The notes under the pieces: model-generated | Seen by the model: the letters and a program-made list of their open reading frames with translations, nothing else | Told to the model about the DNA's origin: nothing | The model's database searches: none | Program-made: the position numbers and the translations under genes | Part shown: in pieces, positions 26,887 through 35,726 of the stretch | How positions within the stretch are numbered: position 1 is the first letter of the stretch | How the letters are laid out: every line of letters begins with the position of its first letter | DNA from: an uncultured Bacteroidota bacterium | GTDB lineage: Bacteria > Bacteroidota > Bacteroidia > Chitinophagales > Chitinophagaceae | DNA: 60,006 bases | Reading direction: 5' to 3' | Assembly (NCBI GenBank): GCA_903877645.1 | Contig: CAIRES010000004.1 | Span: 1 to 60,006, forward strand

Positions 26887-27873
26887 CTAGGCACCAACCG
26901 TTTTGTTCTGGTATTGGTCCATGTTCACCAGCTCGTGATGATTGATCTTATCGAGCTCCAGTATAGTGTATTCGCCATTATCAGCCCGCTCAAACATCGG
27001 CAGGAATTTCGCTCCATACACAACCTGTTTCCAGGTATATGAAGTACGTTGCTGCACGACATTGGAGAAGTGATCATCAAAGGCTTTGATAGTGACCATT
27101 ACTTCCATTCTCGTTTCCATTACCTGCTGTTTGGTATAATGAAACAGAGGGCTATCTTCTGTGATGTGGTGTACTAATGTCCAGTTGAGCGCAAGAGAAG
27201 TGATCTTGGATAGCTCGAGGTCAAGTGGATAGAATTTAGTAACAGTGCGGTCGTGTTCTTTTACATGTAGCGCAAGTGTAATCTGCGCTTCTACATCCGT
27301 GAGATTATTATTTTTGTAGGTAGCCATCCGCAGCATAAGCGCCTTACCGTCTTTAAACGGCGAGATCAGGATATTAGGACTAAACAGAAGATAGGCCCTG
27401 GGACGCGAAAAACGGCCATAGATAAGGCCGGTCATGATCGCAAAAATGAGGATACCAATGAGCGACTCGATCGAAGCAATACTATTGGTGAGCATACCGG
27501 ATGGCGCAACCCTGCCATAGCCTACGGTAGTAAGCGTTTGCGAGCTGAAGAAAAAAGCCTCCATGAATTTTTCGAAGTAAGAAGCACCGCCATCGCCACC
27601 AACAAGATGCTCTACTCCTGTGAGGAAGTAAATACAGGCAAAGAACAGGTTGACCGCGGTATAAAGAAATAAAACAAACAAACCGAACTTCCTGCGCCCC
27701 ATGCGTAACAGTGTATGGTAAACGCTCATGCGCTCCCATATAGGTATACCCCTTTTACGCAGATTGCTGGTGCCATCGGGGTTAACCAGCCTGCCGCCCT
27801 CAATACTGCTATTGGGGCCAAACCCCGTGTTATCAATATCTTTTAACCTTTGCCTGTTATTGTGTATTGCCAT
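26887..27873 (-). CDS. Inward-rectifier potassium channel (KirBac-type)
   Basis: 328 residues. A first membrane helix at about 62-86 ('FGLFVLFLYTAVNLFFACIYF'), a pore loop with the K+ selectivity filter TVGYG at 116-120 ('SSQTLTTVGYGRVAPSG') and a second helix at about 127-152 form the channel. The remaining 170 residues are the beta-rich cytoplasmic domain of Kir channels ('GKALMLRMATYKNNNLTDVE', 'LNWTLVHHITEDSPLF'). It conducts K+ across the inner membrane. The start overlaps the end of the flippase gene by 17 bases, so the two are transcribed together, though no functional link is known. Confidence 0.93.
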   Translation of the reverse strand: MAIHNNRQRLKDIDNTGFGPNSSIEGGRLVNPDGTSNLRKRGIPIWERMSVYHTLLRMGRRKFGLFVLFLYTAVNLFFACIYFLTGVEHLVGGDGGASYFEKFMEAFFFSSQTLTTVGYGRVAPSGMLTNSIASIESLIGILIFAIMTGLIYGRFSRPRAYLLFSPNILISPFKDGKALMLRMATYKNNNLTDVEAQITLALHVKEHDRTVTKFYPLDLELSKITSLALNWTLVHHITEDSPLFHYTKQQVMETRMEVMVTIKAFDDHFSNVVQQRTSYTWKQVVYGAKFLPMFERADNGEYTILELDKINHHELVNMDQYQNKTVGA

Positions 27874-29293
27874 TTTTCATGCTTTTCAGATCAACATACA
27901 AGGAGCCAATGACCAATACAGCCATGGTCATTGCCCCCAAAAATAAAGTGATCCGGGAATTAAAATACAAATTACCAATAAAATGAACGATCGTGAACAG
28001 AATGCCAAATGCTATGAGTTTGACGGCCCAGTTGGCATACGGGATCATCTTTAATGGCGAGACCCTTAACAGGCGGGCTGAATAGTACAGGTAGAAAGCA
28101 GCTTGCAGGTAGGTGGTAATGACGAAACTAAGCGCCACGCCCGGCAACCCGAATAGCCGGTATAGCGGATAAACCAGCGCACAGGCCAGCACAATATCGC
28201 CAACCGAGCCTGCATTAATGATATTACCTTTGTGCATTCGCTGCAATACAGTGGTAAAACTATAGGCCCGCACAGGCAGCACAAGTAAGAATACAGCAAA
28301 AACAGGTATTGCAGCATTATACTTCAGTAGCAAGATGCCTATGAGCTCGTGCCGGAAGAGAAAGAGGAAGAAAAAAACAGGGAATACTATGCCTGACAAT
28401 ACTTTGCCCGACTGATTCATTAAGTAAACAATACCCTTCGGTTCGTTTTCCTTGTCTGAAGAAGCGAGCTGCATCAGTACGGCGCTGCCGGCTGCGCTGA
28501 GCAGCAGCGGAAGGAAGGGGATATTTTGTGAGCCATTAAAATATACGGCAGATACAGACGCCGTCATCACCAATGAAATGATGAACTTGTCGATCCAGTT
28601 GAATATATTTTGAGTCACATCATAAAACCCCAGGTGCAACCATAGTGACCTTGCCTTTTTCAGCTCCACCCCGTCAGGGGCATGATGGAACCCTGTTCGA
28701 CTGATATGAACTACAGTCATCACCGCATAAATACAAAACCTCAATATGGTGATGATGAGCAGCAACGAATAAACCGCCTGCAACGAAAAACCATGAGTAA
28801 GAATATAAAAATGGATAAAAAAATAAGCAGCAGAATAGATGATGCTGATAGTAACAAGGCTTTTATAGGCCCTGAATACAATTAAAAATGTCTCGAGTAC
28901 AACTGAAAGAGAAAAACTGAGCATAAAAAGAAAAGACACATAAAGCGATATATGCAATGCCGTTTGCTGCAAAAAAGCAAATACACCACTCAGCGTAAGC
29001 GCCCATAAAATATACAGGCCAATGTGTAGCCGGGTAAGTTGCCTGAAGAGACCTAAAATAAAATCGGCTGAATAGGTGACGAGAAGCACATGTATACCCA
29101 TGCAAATGAGCGGATAAATGATGTAGAGCTGTATCCAAAAATGCTGGTAATTACCGTAATCGTTTTGAGAAAGCTGCCGTGAATACAATATCAATACCAG
29201 CAGGTTTGCCAGCGAAGGAAAGAACCTGATAATGAATATGAAAAAAGAATTACTAAGAAGCACATTACTTCTTGCTTTGAGCAAAGGCATCAC
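27857..29293 (-). CDS. Polysaccharide flippase-like membrane protein (Wzx/MATE-type)
   Basis: 478 residues, about 12-14 predicted membrane helices throughout, e.g. 'LYILWALTLSGVFAFLQQTA', 'VYSLLLIITILRFCIYAVMT' and 'FPVFFFLFLFRHELIGILLL'. The region 'WIDKFIISLVMTASVSAVYF' and 'SAAGSAVLMQLASSDKEN' resemble oligosaccharide-lipid flippases (polysaccharide biosynthesis protein family). The role would be moving undecaprenyl-linked glycans across the inner membrane for capsule, EPS or O-antigen. It follows a hexapeptide acyltransferase with a 29-base overlap and overlaps the K+ channel downstream. Substrate unknown; membership of the family is inferred from helix pattern and context rather than a sharp motif. 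Confidence 0.78.
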   Translation of the reverse strand: MMPLLKARSNVLLSNSFFIFIIRFFPSLANLLVLILYSRQLSQNDYGNYQHFWIQLYIIYPLICMGIHVLLVTYSADFILGLFRQLTRLHIGLYILWALTLSGVFAFLQQTALHISLYVSFLFMLSFSLSVVLETFLIVFRAYKSLVTISIIYSAAYFFIHFYILTHGFSLQAVYSLLLIITILRFCIYAVMTVVHISRTGFHHAPDGVELKKARSLWLHLGFYDVTQNIFNWIDKFIISLVMTASVSAVYFNGSQNIPFLPLLLSAAGSAVLMQLASSDKENEPKGIVYLMNQSGKVLSGIVFPVFFFLFLFRHELIGILLLKYNAAIPVFAVFLLVLPVRAYSFTTVLQRMHKGNIINAGSVGDIVLACALVYPLYRLFGLPGVALSFVITTYLQAAFYLYYSARLLRVSPLKMIPYANWAVKLIAFGILFTIVHFIGNLYFNSRITLFLGAMTMAVLVIGSLYVDLKSMKNGNTQ

Positions 29294-29801
29294 ATTCTTC
29301 CTTATTTAGCTGCTTAATGATCTTTGCCGGGTTGCCGGCAATAACACAATACCCGTCGGGAAAACTCTTATTGACAATAGCGCCGGCACCTACAATGGTG
29401 AAATCGCCGAGCGATACCCCGGGAAGTATAACAGCCCCCATTCCCATCCAGCAAAATTCACCAATTACAATTGGGGGAGCAGCAACGTGCATGTCGTTAT
29501 CCACCACATCATGATTGGTAGATATAATGCCCACGTTTGGCCCGATATTGGAATGATCACCAATACTAAATCCATTCGCGGCATTAATGTATACCCCCGG
29601 AGAGTCGCCGGGATAGACACCTTTTCCCCTGATTATTTTTTCAGGCGAATGGATAGTGCTGGTATGGTGGATAGCCCACCGCACACCTGAATTTTGCCGA
29701 AATATCTTACGGAATAAAAAATCGGTGATATAAAATCCGATACTCATTTCCTTCCTGACGCCAAAAAAATTCCGGATCTGGTATGTAGGCCCATTGCTCA
29801 T
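29265..29801 (-). CDS. Hexapeptide-repeat acyltransferase
   Basis: 178 residues. The left-handed beta-helix is seen in 'IRGKGVYPGDSPGVYINAAN', 'IGDHSNIGPNVGIISTNHD', 'IGEFCWMGMGAVILPGVSLG' and 'FTIVGAGAIVNKSFPDGYCV', ending with the 'IAGNPAKIIKQL' turn typical of O-acetyltransferases of the WcaF/WbbJ or maltose acetyltransferase type. The likely catalytic His is in 'ISTNHDVVD'. It probably acetylates a sugar or glycan in the cytosol, in keeping with the downstream flippase, with which it overlaps. Acceptor unknown. Confidence 0.86.
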   Translation of the reverse strand: MSNGPTYQIRNFFGVRKEMSIGFYITDFLFRKIFRQNSGVRWAIHHTSTIHSPEKIIRGKGVYPGDSPGVYINAANGFSIGDHSNIGPNVGIISTNHDVVDNDMHVAAPPIVIGEFCWMGMGAVILPGVSLGDFTIVGAGAIVNKSFPDGYCVIAGNPAKIIKQLNKEECDAFAQSKK

Positions 29802-29846
29802 CAGGTGTACAAGTATTTTTAGTTACGCATGATCAAATGTTATGAC

Positions 29847-32288
29847 TTAAACATTACTCCCGGGTGCATTTTTTTTAAATAAAGGCACAAAGGCACCCAG
29901 CACCAGTAATATGATAAGGATACTACTGACCATTGCAATTTTCTGCCCGGTATAGAAACTATCAGGGTGGAAATTGAATTCTATTTTATGCGGGCCGGCT
30001 GGTATCCTTATCGCACGAAGCACATAGTCTGCCTTCATGATAGGCGTTTCTTTGCCGTCTATATATGCTTTCCATCCTTTGGAGTAGTAAATATCGGAGA
30101 ATACGGCAAGACCCTCTTTGGAATTGTTTGACGTGAATGAGATATCATCCAGTCCGTACTTCGCCAGCTTTACATAGGCGGCGCTATCCTTGCCGAATGG
30201 GGCATTGCCGAGGTCGCTCTTGAATGTTTCCCTCATTACAGCAGTCTTGCGCGGCTCAAATGCGCCGGGCATTACTGCTGTATCGCCAATGCCGGGAGCA
30301 TTAAGTCCGTTCATTTCATCATCGGCAGTATTGGCCCATTTCACTTCATCTACAAACCACGCATTGCCGCAGGCAGTAGGGTTAGGTATTACGTGCGGCT
30401 CCCCACCTTTGCGGCCACCACCTACAATAATGTACTTGGTATTGAGCATATTGAGTACCTGCGCATTAAAGCCACGACTCATCTGCTTGTCAATAAGATC
30501 CTGGTATATCTCCATTTTGGCGGGATGGTAACCACCCACGCATTTATGGAAGTAGGCCTGTATGGCATCATTGTACGGATCTTTTGAGAGATCCAACACA
30601 CGGTAGTAGGGATCCGGATCTCTTAATATTGCCTTGTCTACAGCCCTAGGCTGGAAAACAGCATCATAATCGGAAGCCTCTACATAATTCTTATCACTTA
30701 AGTAATCTAATGAAACCGGAATGAGATCGATAGCGATCAATACCCCAAGACCTGCGACAAGAGGAATGAGTTTTATTTTATCCTTAAGGAATGCCCACAA
30801 TAACCCTGCTGCCAGCAGTATGTATGCGGCGCTTTTCAAAGAGCTGATCATGGCCAGTGAAGCCCTGTCTTGTTTCAGCAGTTTCACCATTTCCGGTTGT
30901 AATTGGGCATCCGAACCACCGGTAAAGTCAAAGAACATGCTGCCACCCAACCCGATCAGGACACAAAGCCCAGCGGTGATACCAGCAGCCAGCTTGAGGT
31001 CTTTCCACATTTGCGGATCGCTTTTCCGGTTGATCAGCTCCTGAACGCCCCATATACCGAGTAAAGGGAACAGCAGTTGGGGTACCACCAAAGCCATGGA
31101 TGGCGTACGGAATTTATTAAGCATCGGCAAGTGATCAAAAAGGAAATAATTGATGCCTTCTATATTCTTGCCACAAGATAGTACGACACAAACAATGGAT
31201 GCGGCGAGGATACCCCATTTAAGCGACGATCGGACAACAATAAGCCCAAGTACAAACAAGAAGCACACAATAGCGCCAAAATAAACCGGTCCGCCAAGGA
31301 ATGGCTGAGGGCCCCAATAGAGCGGTAGTTCTTCAGCGTTGCCACCTACTGCCTCAAGTGTTTTAGGTGCTTTATCAGCAGGCTCACTTGATCCGCCGCC
31401 ATATAAATAAGGCACCATGAGACAGAAAGTTTCGCCAATGCCATTGCTCCACCTGAAAGCATATTCTTTATCAAGGCCGCCATTGGTCTTTCCCTTATCG
31501 TGGCCTGAAAGCTCGCTTGCGCCACCACGCATGGTCTCTTTTGAATACTCATTAGTAGTGAGGATAGAGCCCATACACGGACCTATGCCAATACCCCCAA
31601 CAACGGCTGCTATAAGCGTAGAGATGAAGAATTGCTTGAGTCTGCCTTCTTTCAGTGCGACAAAGAACAATGCGATGCCAAAGCAAACAAACATAATAAA
31701 CGAATAATAGATGACCTGAAAATGGACATTTGTAAAAATGAGCGCAAGGAACACACCCATAAGCGCCGCGCCCGTTAGCCATTTCTCTTTATAGATGAGA
31801 TAGAATCCGGCCAGGGCAGCAGGCAAATAACCGATAGTTAGCATCTTGGTAATATGCCCTACACCTATGATCACCGCATTGTAAGAAGAGAACGCATAAG
31901 CAACAGCCCCAACAGCACTCAGCCATTTATTGACACCCAGCACCCGCATAAGTATATAAAAGCACAGCATGGCAATAAAGAAATAACAAGCGGGTGTACC
32001 CACGGCCTCCAAAACGGTTTGCAAATGCGCAGTATAATTGACATCTTTCGCCGCTATGTAGGTAGTATAGCTGGGCATACCACCAAACATGCTATTTGAC
32101 CACAATACGTCTTTCCCTGTCGAGTCGTGATAGGCCATACCTTCGCGGGCCATCCCCTGCCAGTTCAGGTTATCATGCTGGCTCAGTTTCTTGCCTTGCA
32201 ACTGCGGGTAGCAATAGGCCAGGGCGAGGACGATAAAGCCTGCAATGATCAATAAGTCAATCTTTATTTTTTTAAAGTCAATTTGCAT
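29847..32288 (-). CDS. YfhO-family multi-spanning membrane protein
   Basis: 813 residues with about 12 membrane helices in the first two thirds ('IDLLIIAGFIVLALAYCYP', 'FFISTLIAAVVGGIGIGPCM') and a large external loop ('VLWSNSMFGGMPSYTTYIA', a YfhO hallmark). The last 130 residues form a beta-rich domain ('FSDIYYSKGWKAYIDGKETP', 'AIRIPAGPHKIEFNFHPDSF') followed by a final helix. YfhO proteins resemble GT-C glycosyltransferases and in Firmicutes act in glycosylation of lipoteichoic acid; the Bacteroidota role is unknown. It lies 45 bases upstream of the acyltransferase on the same strand, suggesting a surface-glycan gene group. A possible promoter -7 box (TATTTTTG) lies at 32308-32315. Confidence 0.87.
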   Translation of the reverse strand: MQIDFKKIKIDLLIIAGFIVLALAYCYPQLQGKKLSQHDNLNWQGMAREGMAYHDSTGKDVLWSNSMFGGMPSYTTYIAAKDVNYTAHLQTVLEAVGTPACYFFIAMLCFYILMRVLGVNKWLSAVGAVAYAFSSYNAVIIGVGHITKMLTIGYLPAALAGFYLIYKEKWLTGAALMGVFLALIFTNVHFQVIYYSFIMFVCFGIALFFVALKEGRLKQFFISTLIAAVVGGIGIGPCMGSILTTNEYSKETMRGGASELSGHDKGKTNGGLDKEYAFRWSNGIGETFCLMVPYLYGGGSSEPADKAPKTLEAVGGNAEELPLYWGPQPFLGGPVYFGAIVCFLFVLGLIVVRSSLKWGILAASIVCVVLSCGKNIEGINYFLFDHLPMLNKFRTPSMALVVPQLLFPLLGIWGVQELINRKSDPQMWKDLKLAAGITAGLCVLIGLGGSMFFDFTGGSDAQLQPEMVKLLKQDRASLAMISSLKSAAYILLAAGLLWAFLKDKIKLIPLVAGLGVLIAIDLIPVSLDYLSDKNYVEASDYDAVFQPRAVDKAILRDPDPYYRVLDLSKDPYNDAIQAYFHKCVGGYHPAKMEIYQDLIDKQMSRGFNAQVLNMLNTKYIIVGGGRKGGEPHVIPNPTACGNAWFVDEVKWANTADDEMNGLNAPGIGDTAVMPGAFEPRKTAVMRETFKSDLGNAPFGKDSAAYVKLAKYGLDDISFTSNNSKEGLAVFSDIYYSKGWKAYIDGKETPIMKADYVLRAIRIPAGPHKIEFNFHPDSFYTGQKIAMVSSILIILLVLGAFVPLFKKNAPGSNV

Positions 32289-32307
32289 AATGTGCTTTTT
32301 AGCGAAA

Positions 32308-32315
32308 CAAAAATA
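32308..32315 (-). promoter_or_regulatory. Possible -7 box of the YfhO gene
   Basis: Minus strand TATTTTTG fits TAnnTTTG and lies 19 bases before the ATG at 32288. At the expected 20-base spacing the -33 site reads TTT instead of TTG, so support is modest. Confidence 0.4.
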
Positions 32316-32451
32316 AACCTTCTATCCACTAATAGAAATTAAATACCTAAAAAAGCAGGTATTAATTAACGCAAATGAGTGTGGGTAAGTATTTTAGGGG
32401 TGGTTAAATGATGTTAAAAGAAAGAAAATGGATATGAATTATTGATGTACA

Positions 32452-32482
32452 TTGCCCTTTTCATCTGCTCTTTGTACATTTG
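32452..32482 (+). promoter_or_regulatory. Promoter of the retropepsin-like gene
   Basis: TTG at 32452-32454, 20 bases, then TACATTTG at 32475-32482, 38 bases before the ATG at 32521. Exact match to the Bacteroidota TTG-N20-TAnnTTTG form. Confidence 0.62.
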
Positions 32483-32520
32483 AAGTATCAAATGATGTTT
32501 TTATACTTTAAAAGAAAATT

Positions 32521-32940
32521 ATGGGGCTTGTTTATGCAGATATAGAACTTATCAATGGATTTGATCTTGAACTTTCGCGCAGGCATATGATCGGCGAGGA
32601 AGATGTAAAACGCATACATGTGAATATGCTTGTAGATATAGGTTCTATTATGCTGGCAATTAATGAGAGTATACAGGAACAATTGCAATTTCCGGTAGTT
32701 GAAAAGAGAAAAGGACAATTGGCAAATGGGCATATAATAGAGTGTGATGTAGTATCAGGAGTAGAACTTAGATTTAAAAACCGACAGACATCATGCCGGG
32801 CTATGGTATTACCCGGCGATTCTGAGCCACTGCTCGGAGCTATACCTATGGAAGATATGGACGTATTAGTACATCCTCAAAGGCAGGAACTGATCGTACA
32901 CCCGGACCATCCCTATTTTGCACAAATGACATTGAAATAA
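32521..32940 (+). CDS. Retropepsin-like (clan AA) protein with altered active site
   Basis: 139 residues, no signal peptide. The layout 'VNMLVDIGSIMLAINESIQE' followed by 'ANGHIIECDVVSGVELRFKN' and 'LPGDSEPLLGAIPMEDMDVL' matches small bacterial aspartic proteases of the retropepsin type: a catalytic D39, a hydrophobic psi-loop and the 'LLG..PME' flap region. The family active site normally reads D-T/S-G; here it is D39-I-G41, losing the Thr/Ser hydrogen bond, so activity is doubtful. Such proteins work as dimers. It has its own promoter and ends 48 bases before the E1 dehydrogenase gene, whose promoter overlaps its 3' end. Role unknown. Confidence 0.75.
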   Translation: MGLVYADIELINGFDLELSRRHMIGEEDVKRIHVNMLVDIGSIMLAINESIQEQLQFPVVEKRKGQLANGHIIECDVVSGVELRFKNRQTSCRAMVLPGDSEPLLGAIPMEDMDVLVHPQRQELIVHPDHPYFAQMTLK

Positions 32941-32962
32941 CAGGCAGTTTAATTTACTTTTG
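32932..32962 (+). promoter_or_regulatory. Promoter of the E1 dehydrogenase gene
   Basis: TTG at 32932-32934, 20 bases, then TACTTTTG at 32955-32962, 26 bases before the ATG at 32989. The -33 box lies inside the last codons of the preceding gene. Confidence 0.65.
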
Positions 32963-32988
32963 CCACTCCTGAATAAGGCTGATCTCAC

Positions 32989-35043
32989 ATGCTCACAAAA
33001 GAATTATTGCTTAAGGCATACCGGTTGATGATGACCGCCCGCGCTATGGCGGATATCTATGATGCCAACCGACCGATATGTAAATATGTGCACAGCACAT
33101 CGCGCGGCCATGAGGCTATACAACTGGCAACAGGCTTTCTGTTGCAACCCTGCGATTTTGTAAGCCCGTACTACCGTGATGAGAGCCTGATGCTGGGGAT
33201 GGGTTACCGACCTTACGAAATGATGCTGCAACTACTGGCCAAGGGAGGTGACCCCTTTACCGGCGGCAAGGCATATTACAACCACCCCAACATACGCAGA
33301 GATGGCTTTCCTACGATCATACACCAGAGCAGCGCTACGGGTATGCAGGTGATCCCTACCACAGGTGTGGCACAGGGCATACAATACAGGGAAAAACAAA
33401 AACTATCGGACTACCCTGTTCCGCCTGTTACCATTTGCTCATTAGGCGATGGCAGTGTAACCGAGGGCGAAGTGAGCGAAGCATTCCAGTTTGCCGTGCT
33501 GAAACAATTACCTATTGTGTACCTGGTGCAGGATAACGACTGGGGCATATCGGTGAGCAGTGACGAGGCTCGCACTATGGATGCTTATGAATTTGCAGCA
33601 GGCTTTAAAGGCATGGAGCGCGTAAGAGTGAATGGCAGCGACTTTGGCGAAAGCTACAACACGATGCAGTACACGATAGACTGGGTGCGCAAGCACCGCA
33701 AACCGATATTGGTACATGCCAAAGTGCCATTGCTGGGCCACCATACATCGGGCGTGCGCAAAGAATGGTACCGCACACCCGAGGACCTTGCCAAACATGC
33801 ACTGGATGATCCGGGGCCAAAGCTGCGTAAGTTGCTGCTGGAACAACAATGGTTTACTGCGGAGGAATTAGACAAAATAGAAGAAGAAGAAAGTGTATAC
33901 GCCCAAAGCGAATTTGACCTGGCAGTAGCTGCAAAAGAACCTGACCCGGCAACAGTAATGGAGCATGTATATGTTCCTACCCCCGTCACCGAGGAAACCG
34001 GCGATAGATGCCCCACGGGACGCGAAAAGGTGGTGATGGTAGACGCGGCACTACATGCAGTGGAAGAGCTATTACAAGACTATCCCGAGGCTTTGTTTTA
34101 CGGACAGGATGTGGGCAAGCGACTCGGTGGTGTGTTCCGCGAAGCTGCCACACTGGCTGATAAATTTGGTGATAATCGTGTGTTCAACATGGCCATACAG
34201 GAAGCTTATATAGTAGGCTCTACGGCAGGTATGAATGCAGTGGGATTGAAACCGATTGTAGAAGTGCAATTTGCAGATTACATCTATCCAGGGCTGAACC
34301 AGTTAGTGACCGAGATCAGCAAATCGTGCTACCTGAGCGGTGGTAAATTCCCGGTGTCTATGATACTGCGCGTGCCTATAGGCGCTTATGGCGGCGGCGG
34401 CCCGTATCACAGCGGCAGCGTGGAAAGTACACTCGCCACAATTAAAGGAATCAAAATAGCGTACCCCAGCAATGCGGCAGATATAAAGGGCCTCATAAAG
34501 GCTGCGTTCCTTGATGGCAACCCGGTGGTGATGCTGGAGCATAAGGGCCTTTACTGGAGCAAAGTGCCGGGCACAGAAGAAGCAAAGACCATAGAACCGG
34601 CAAGGGACTATGTACTACCCTTTGGTAAGGGTACTGTAGCGTTAGCCGCATCTGCTGAAGCTGTTGATAATGGTTCATCTATCTGCATCATTACTTATGG
34701 TATGGGCGTGCATTGGGCAAAAAATGCCGCAAAGCAATACCCAGGCCAGGTGGAGGTAATAGACATACGCACCATATACCCGCTTGACGAAGAATTGATC
34801 TACAGCACGGTAAAGAAGCATGGCAAATGCATTGTGCTGACCGAAGAACAACTACGCAACTCCTTCTGTGAAGCACTTGCGGGCCGTATAGCTCAGAATT
34901 GCTTTAAAGAACTGGATGCACCTGTGCAAACGATAGGCGCCCTTGACCTGCCTGCTGTACCGATGAATATAGGCCTGGAAGCGGCAATGCTACCGAGTGC
35001 GGAAAAGGTGGCTGCGAGGATCAGGGAATTATTGGGTTGGTAA
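32989..35043 (+). CDS. Fused alpha/beta E1 of a branched-chain-type 2-oxoacid dehydrogenase
   Basis: 684 residues joining both E1 chains. The alpha half (about 1-330) has the thiamine diphosphate motif starting 'SLGDGSVTEGEVSEAF' and ending near 'QDNDWGISV'. The beta half (about 345-684) shows 'LFYGQDVGKRLGGVFREAAT', the catalytic-site 'EVQFADYIYPGLNQL' and 'RVPIGAYGGGGPYHSGSVES'. Separate genes are the rule in many bacteria, but fused forms are common in Bacteroidota. The enzyme decarboxylates a 2-oxoacid (probably from Val, Leu, Ile, possibly pyruvate) and passes the acyl group to a lipoyl E2, not encoded here. It has its own promoter overlapping the preceding gene. Substrate is not decidable from sequence. 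Confidence 0.92.
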   Translation: MLTKELLLKAYRLMMTARAMADIYDANRPICKYVHSTSRGHEAIQLATGFLLQPCDFVSPYYRDESLMLGMGYRPYEMMLQLLAKGGDPFTGGKAYYNHPNIRRDGFPTIIHQSSATGMQVIPTTGVAQGIQYREKQKLSDYPVPPVTICSLGDGSVTEGEVSEAFQFAVLKQLPIVYLVQDNDWGISVSSDEARTMDAYEFAAGFKGMERVRVNGSDFGESYNTMQYTIDWVRKHRKPILVHAKVPLLGHHTSGVRKEWYRTPEDLAKHALDDPGPKLRKLLLEQQWFTAEELDKIEEEESVYAQSEFDLAVAAKEPDPATVMEHVYVPTPVTEETGDRCPTGREKVVMVDAALHAVEELLQDYPEALFYGQDVGKRLGGVFREAATLADKFGDNRVFNMAIQEAYIVGSTAGMNAVGLKPIVEVQFADYIYPGLNQLVTEISKSCYLSGGKFPVSMILRVPIGAYGGGGPYHSGSVESTLATIKGIKIAYPSNAADIKGLIKAAFLDGNPVVMLEHKGLYWSKVPGTEEAKTIEPARDYVLPFGKGTVALAASAEAVDNGSSICIITYGMGVHWAKNAAKQYPGQVEVIDIRTIYPLDEELIYSTVKKHGKCIVLTEEQLRNSFCEALAGRIAQNCFKELDAPVQTIGALDLPAVPMNIGLEAAMLPSAEKVAARIRELLGW

Positions 35044-35107
35044 TAACATAATTTTATTTTGTGTGATACTGATTTCTTTTTAACTTTATCAAACAACTTG
35101 TATTACT

Positions 35108-35308
35108 ATGCACGTGCAATATGTAACAGACGAAAAAGGAAAAAAAACAGCCGTACAGCTATCAATAAAACAGTGGAATGACCTACAGAAAGGAGTAAAG
35201 AAACTGGAATTATTTGAAGACCTGAAGCAGGCGTTCAAAGAAATGGAAGCCCATAGCAAAGGAAAGATCAAGACCCCTACCACAAAAGAATTGATGGCCC
35301 AATTGTAA
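35108..35308 (+). CDS. Antitoxin of a RelE-type toxin-antitoxin pair
   Basis: 66 residues. An N-terminal beta segment 'VQYVTDEKGKKTAVQLSIKQ' followed by a helical, charged C-terminus ending in a 'TTKELMAQL' helix is a common antitoxin layout in which the N-terminus dimerises or binds DNA and the helix wraps the toxin. It lies 14 bases upstream of a RelE/ParE-like gene in the same direction. No sharp DNA-binding motif is visible, so the call rests on size, layout and partner. Confidence 0.72.
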   Translation: MHVQYVTDEKGKKTAVQLSIKQWNDLQKGVKKLELFEDLKQAFKEMEAHSKGKIKTPTTKELMAQL

Positions 35309-35322
35309 CCTCAATTCTTATT

Positions 35323-35652
35323 ATGGAGTTTAACTATCTGCCCATATTTGTCAAAAAGCTAAAAGAGCTTTCCCGAAAGTATCCTTCTATTAAGAATGAC
35401 TTCGCTAATCTCCTTGAATTATTGCGCAGATACCCGCATACAGGCACATCATTGGGTAAAGATTGTTATAAAATAAGATTGGCAATTAAAAGTAAAAATA
35501 TGGGTAAAAGCGGCGGCGCGCGAGTGATTACCTGTGTTAAAATACAACAAGATAAAATTTACTTCCTCACCATTTACGATAAGGCAGACCAACAGACTGT
35601 TTCAGACAAAGACCTGAAAATATTGCTTGAATATATTAATAAACAAGATTAA
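35323..35652 (+). CDS. RelE/ParE-family toxin
   Basis: 109 residues, basic. Features of the RelE superfamily are the early 'FVKKLKELSRKYPSIKND' helical hairpin, 'GTSLGKDCYKIRLAIKSKN', the strand 'GGARVITCVKIQQDKIYFL' and the final 'TIYDKADQQTVSDKDLKILL'. RelE toxins cut mRNA at the ribosome; ParE relatives act on gyrase. The 'YKIR' and 'RVI' basic positions fit the RelE side, but I cannot separate them firmly. Its likely antitoxin is just upstream. Stop at 35650-35652; about 75 bases lie between it and the next gene. Confidence 0.83.
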   Translation: MEFNYLPIFVKKLKELSRKYPSIKNDFANLLELLRRYPHTGTSLGKDCYKIRLAIKSKNMGKSGGARVITCVKIQQDKIYFLTIYDKADQQTVSDKDLKILLEYINKQD

Positions 35653-35726
35653 AAAAGATAATAACATAAGCGTGGTCTTTCTTTTTCAGCAGTAAATTTA
35701 TTACTTTGGCTGCATAATATCCCTTT

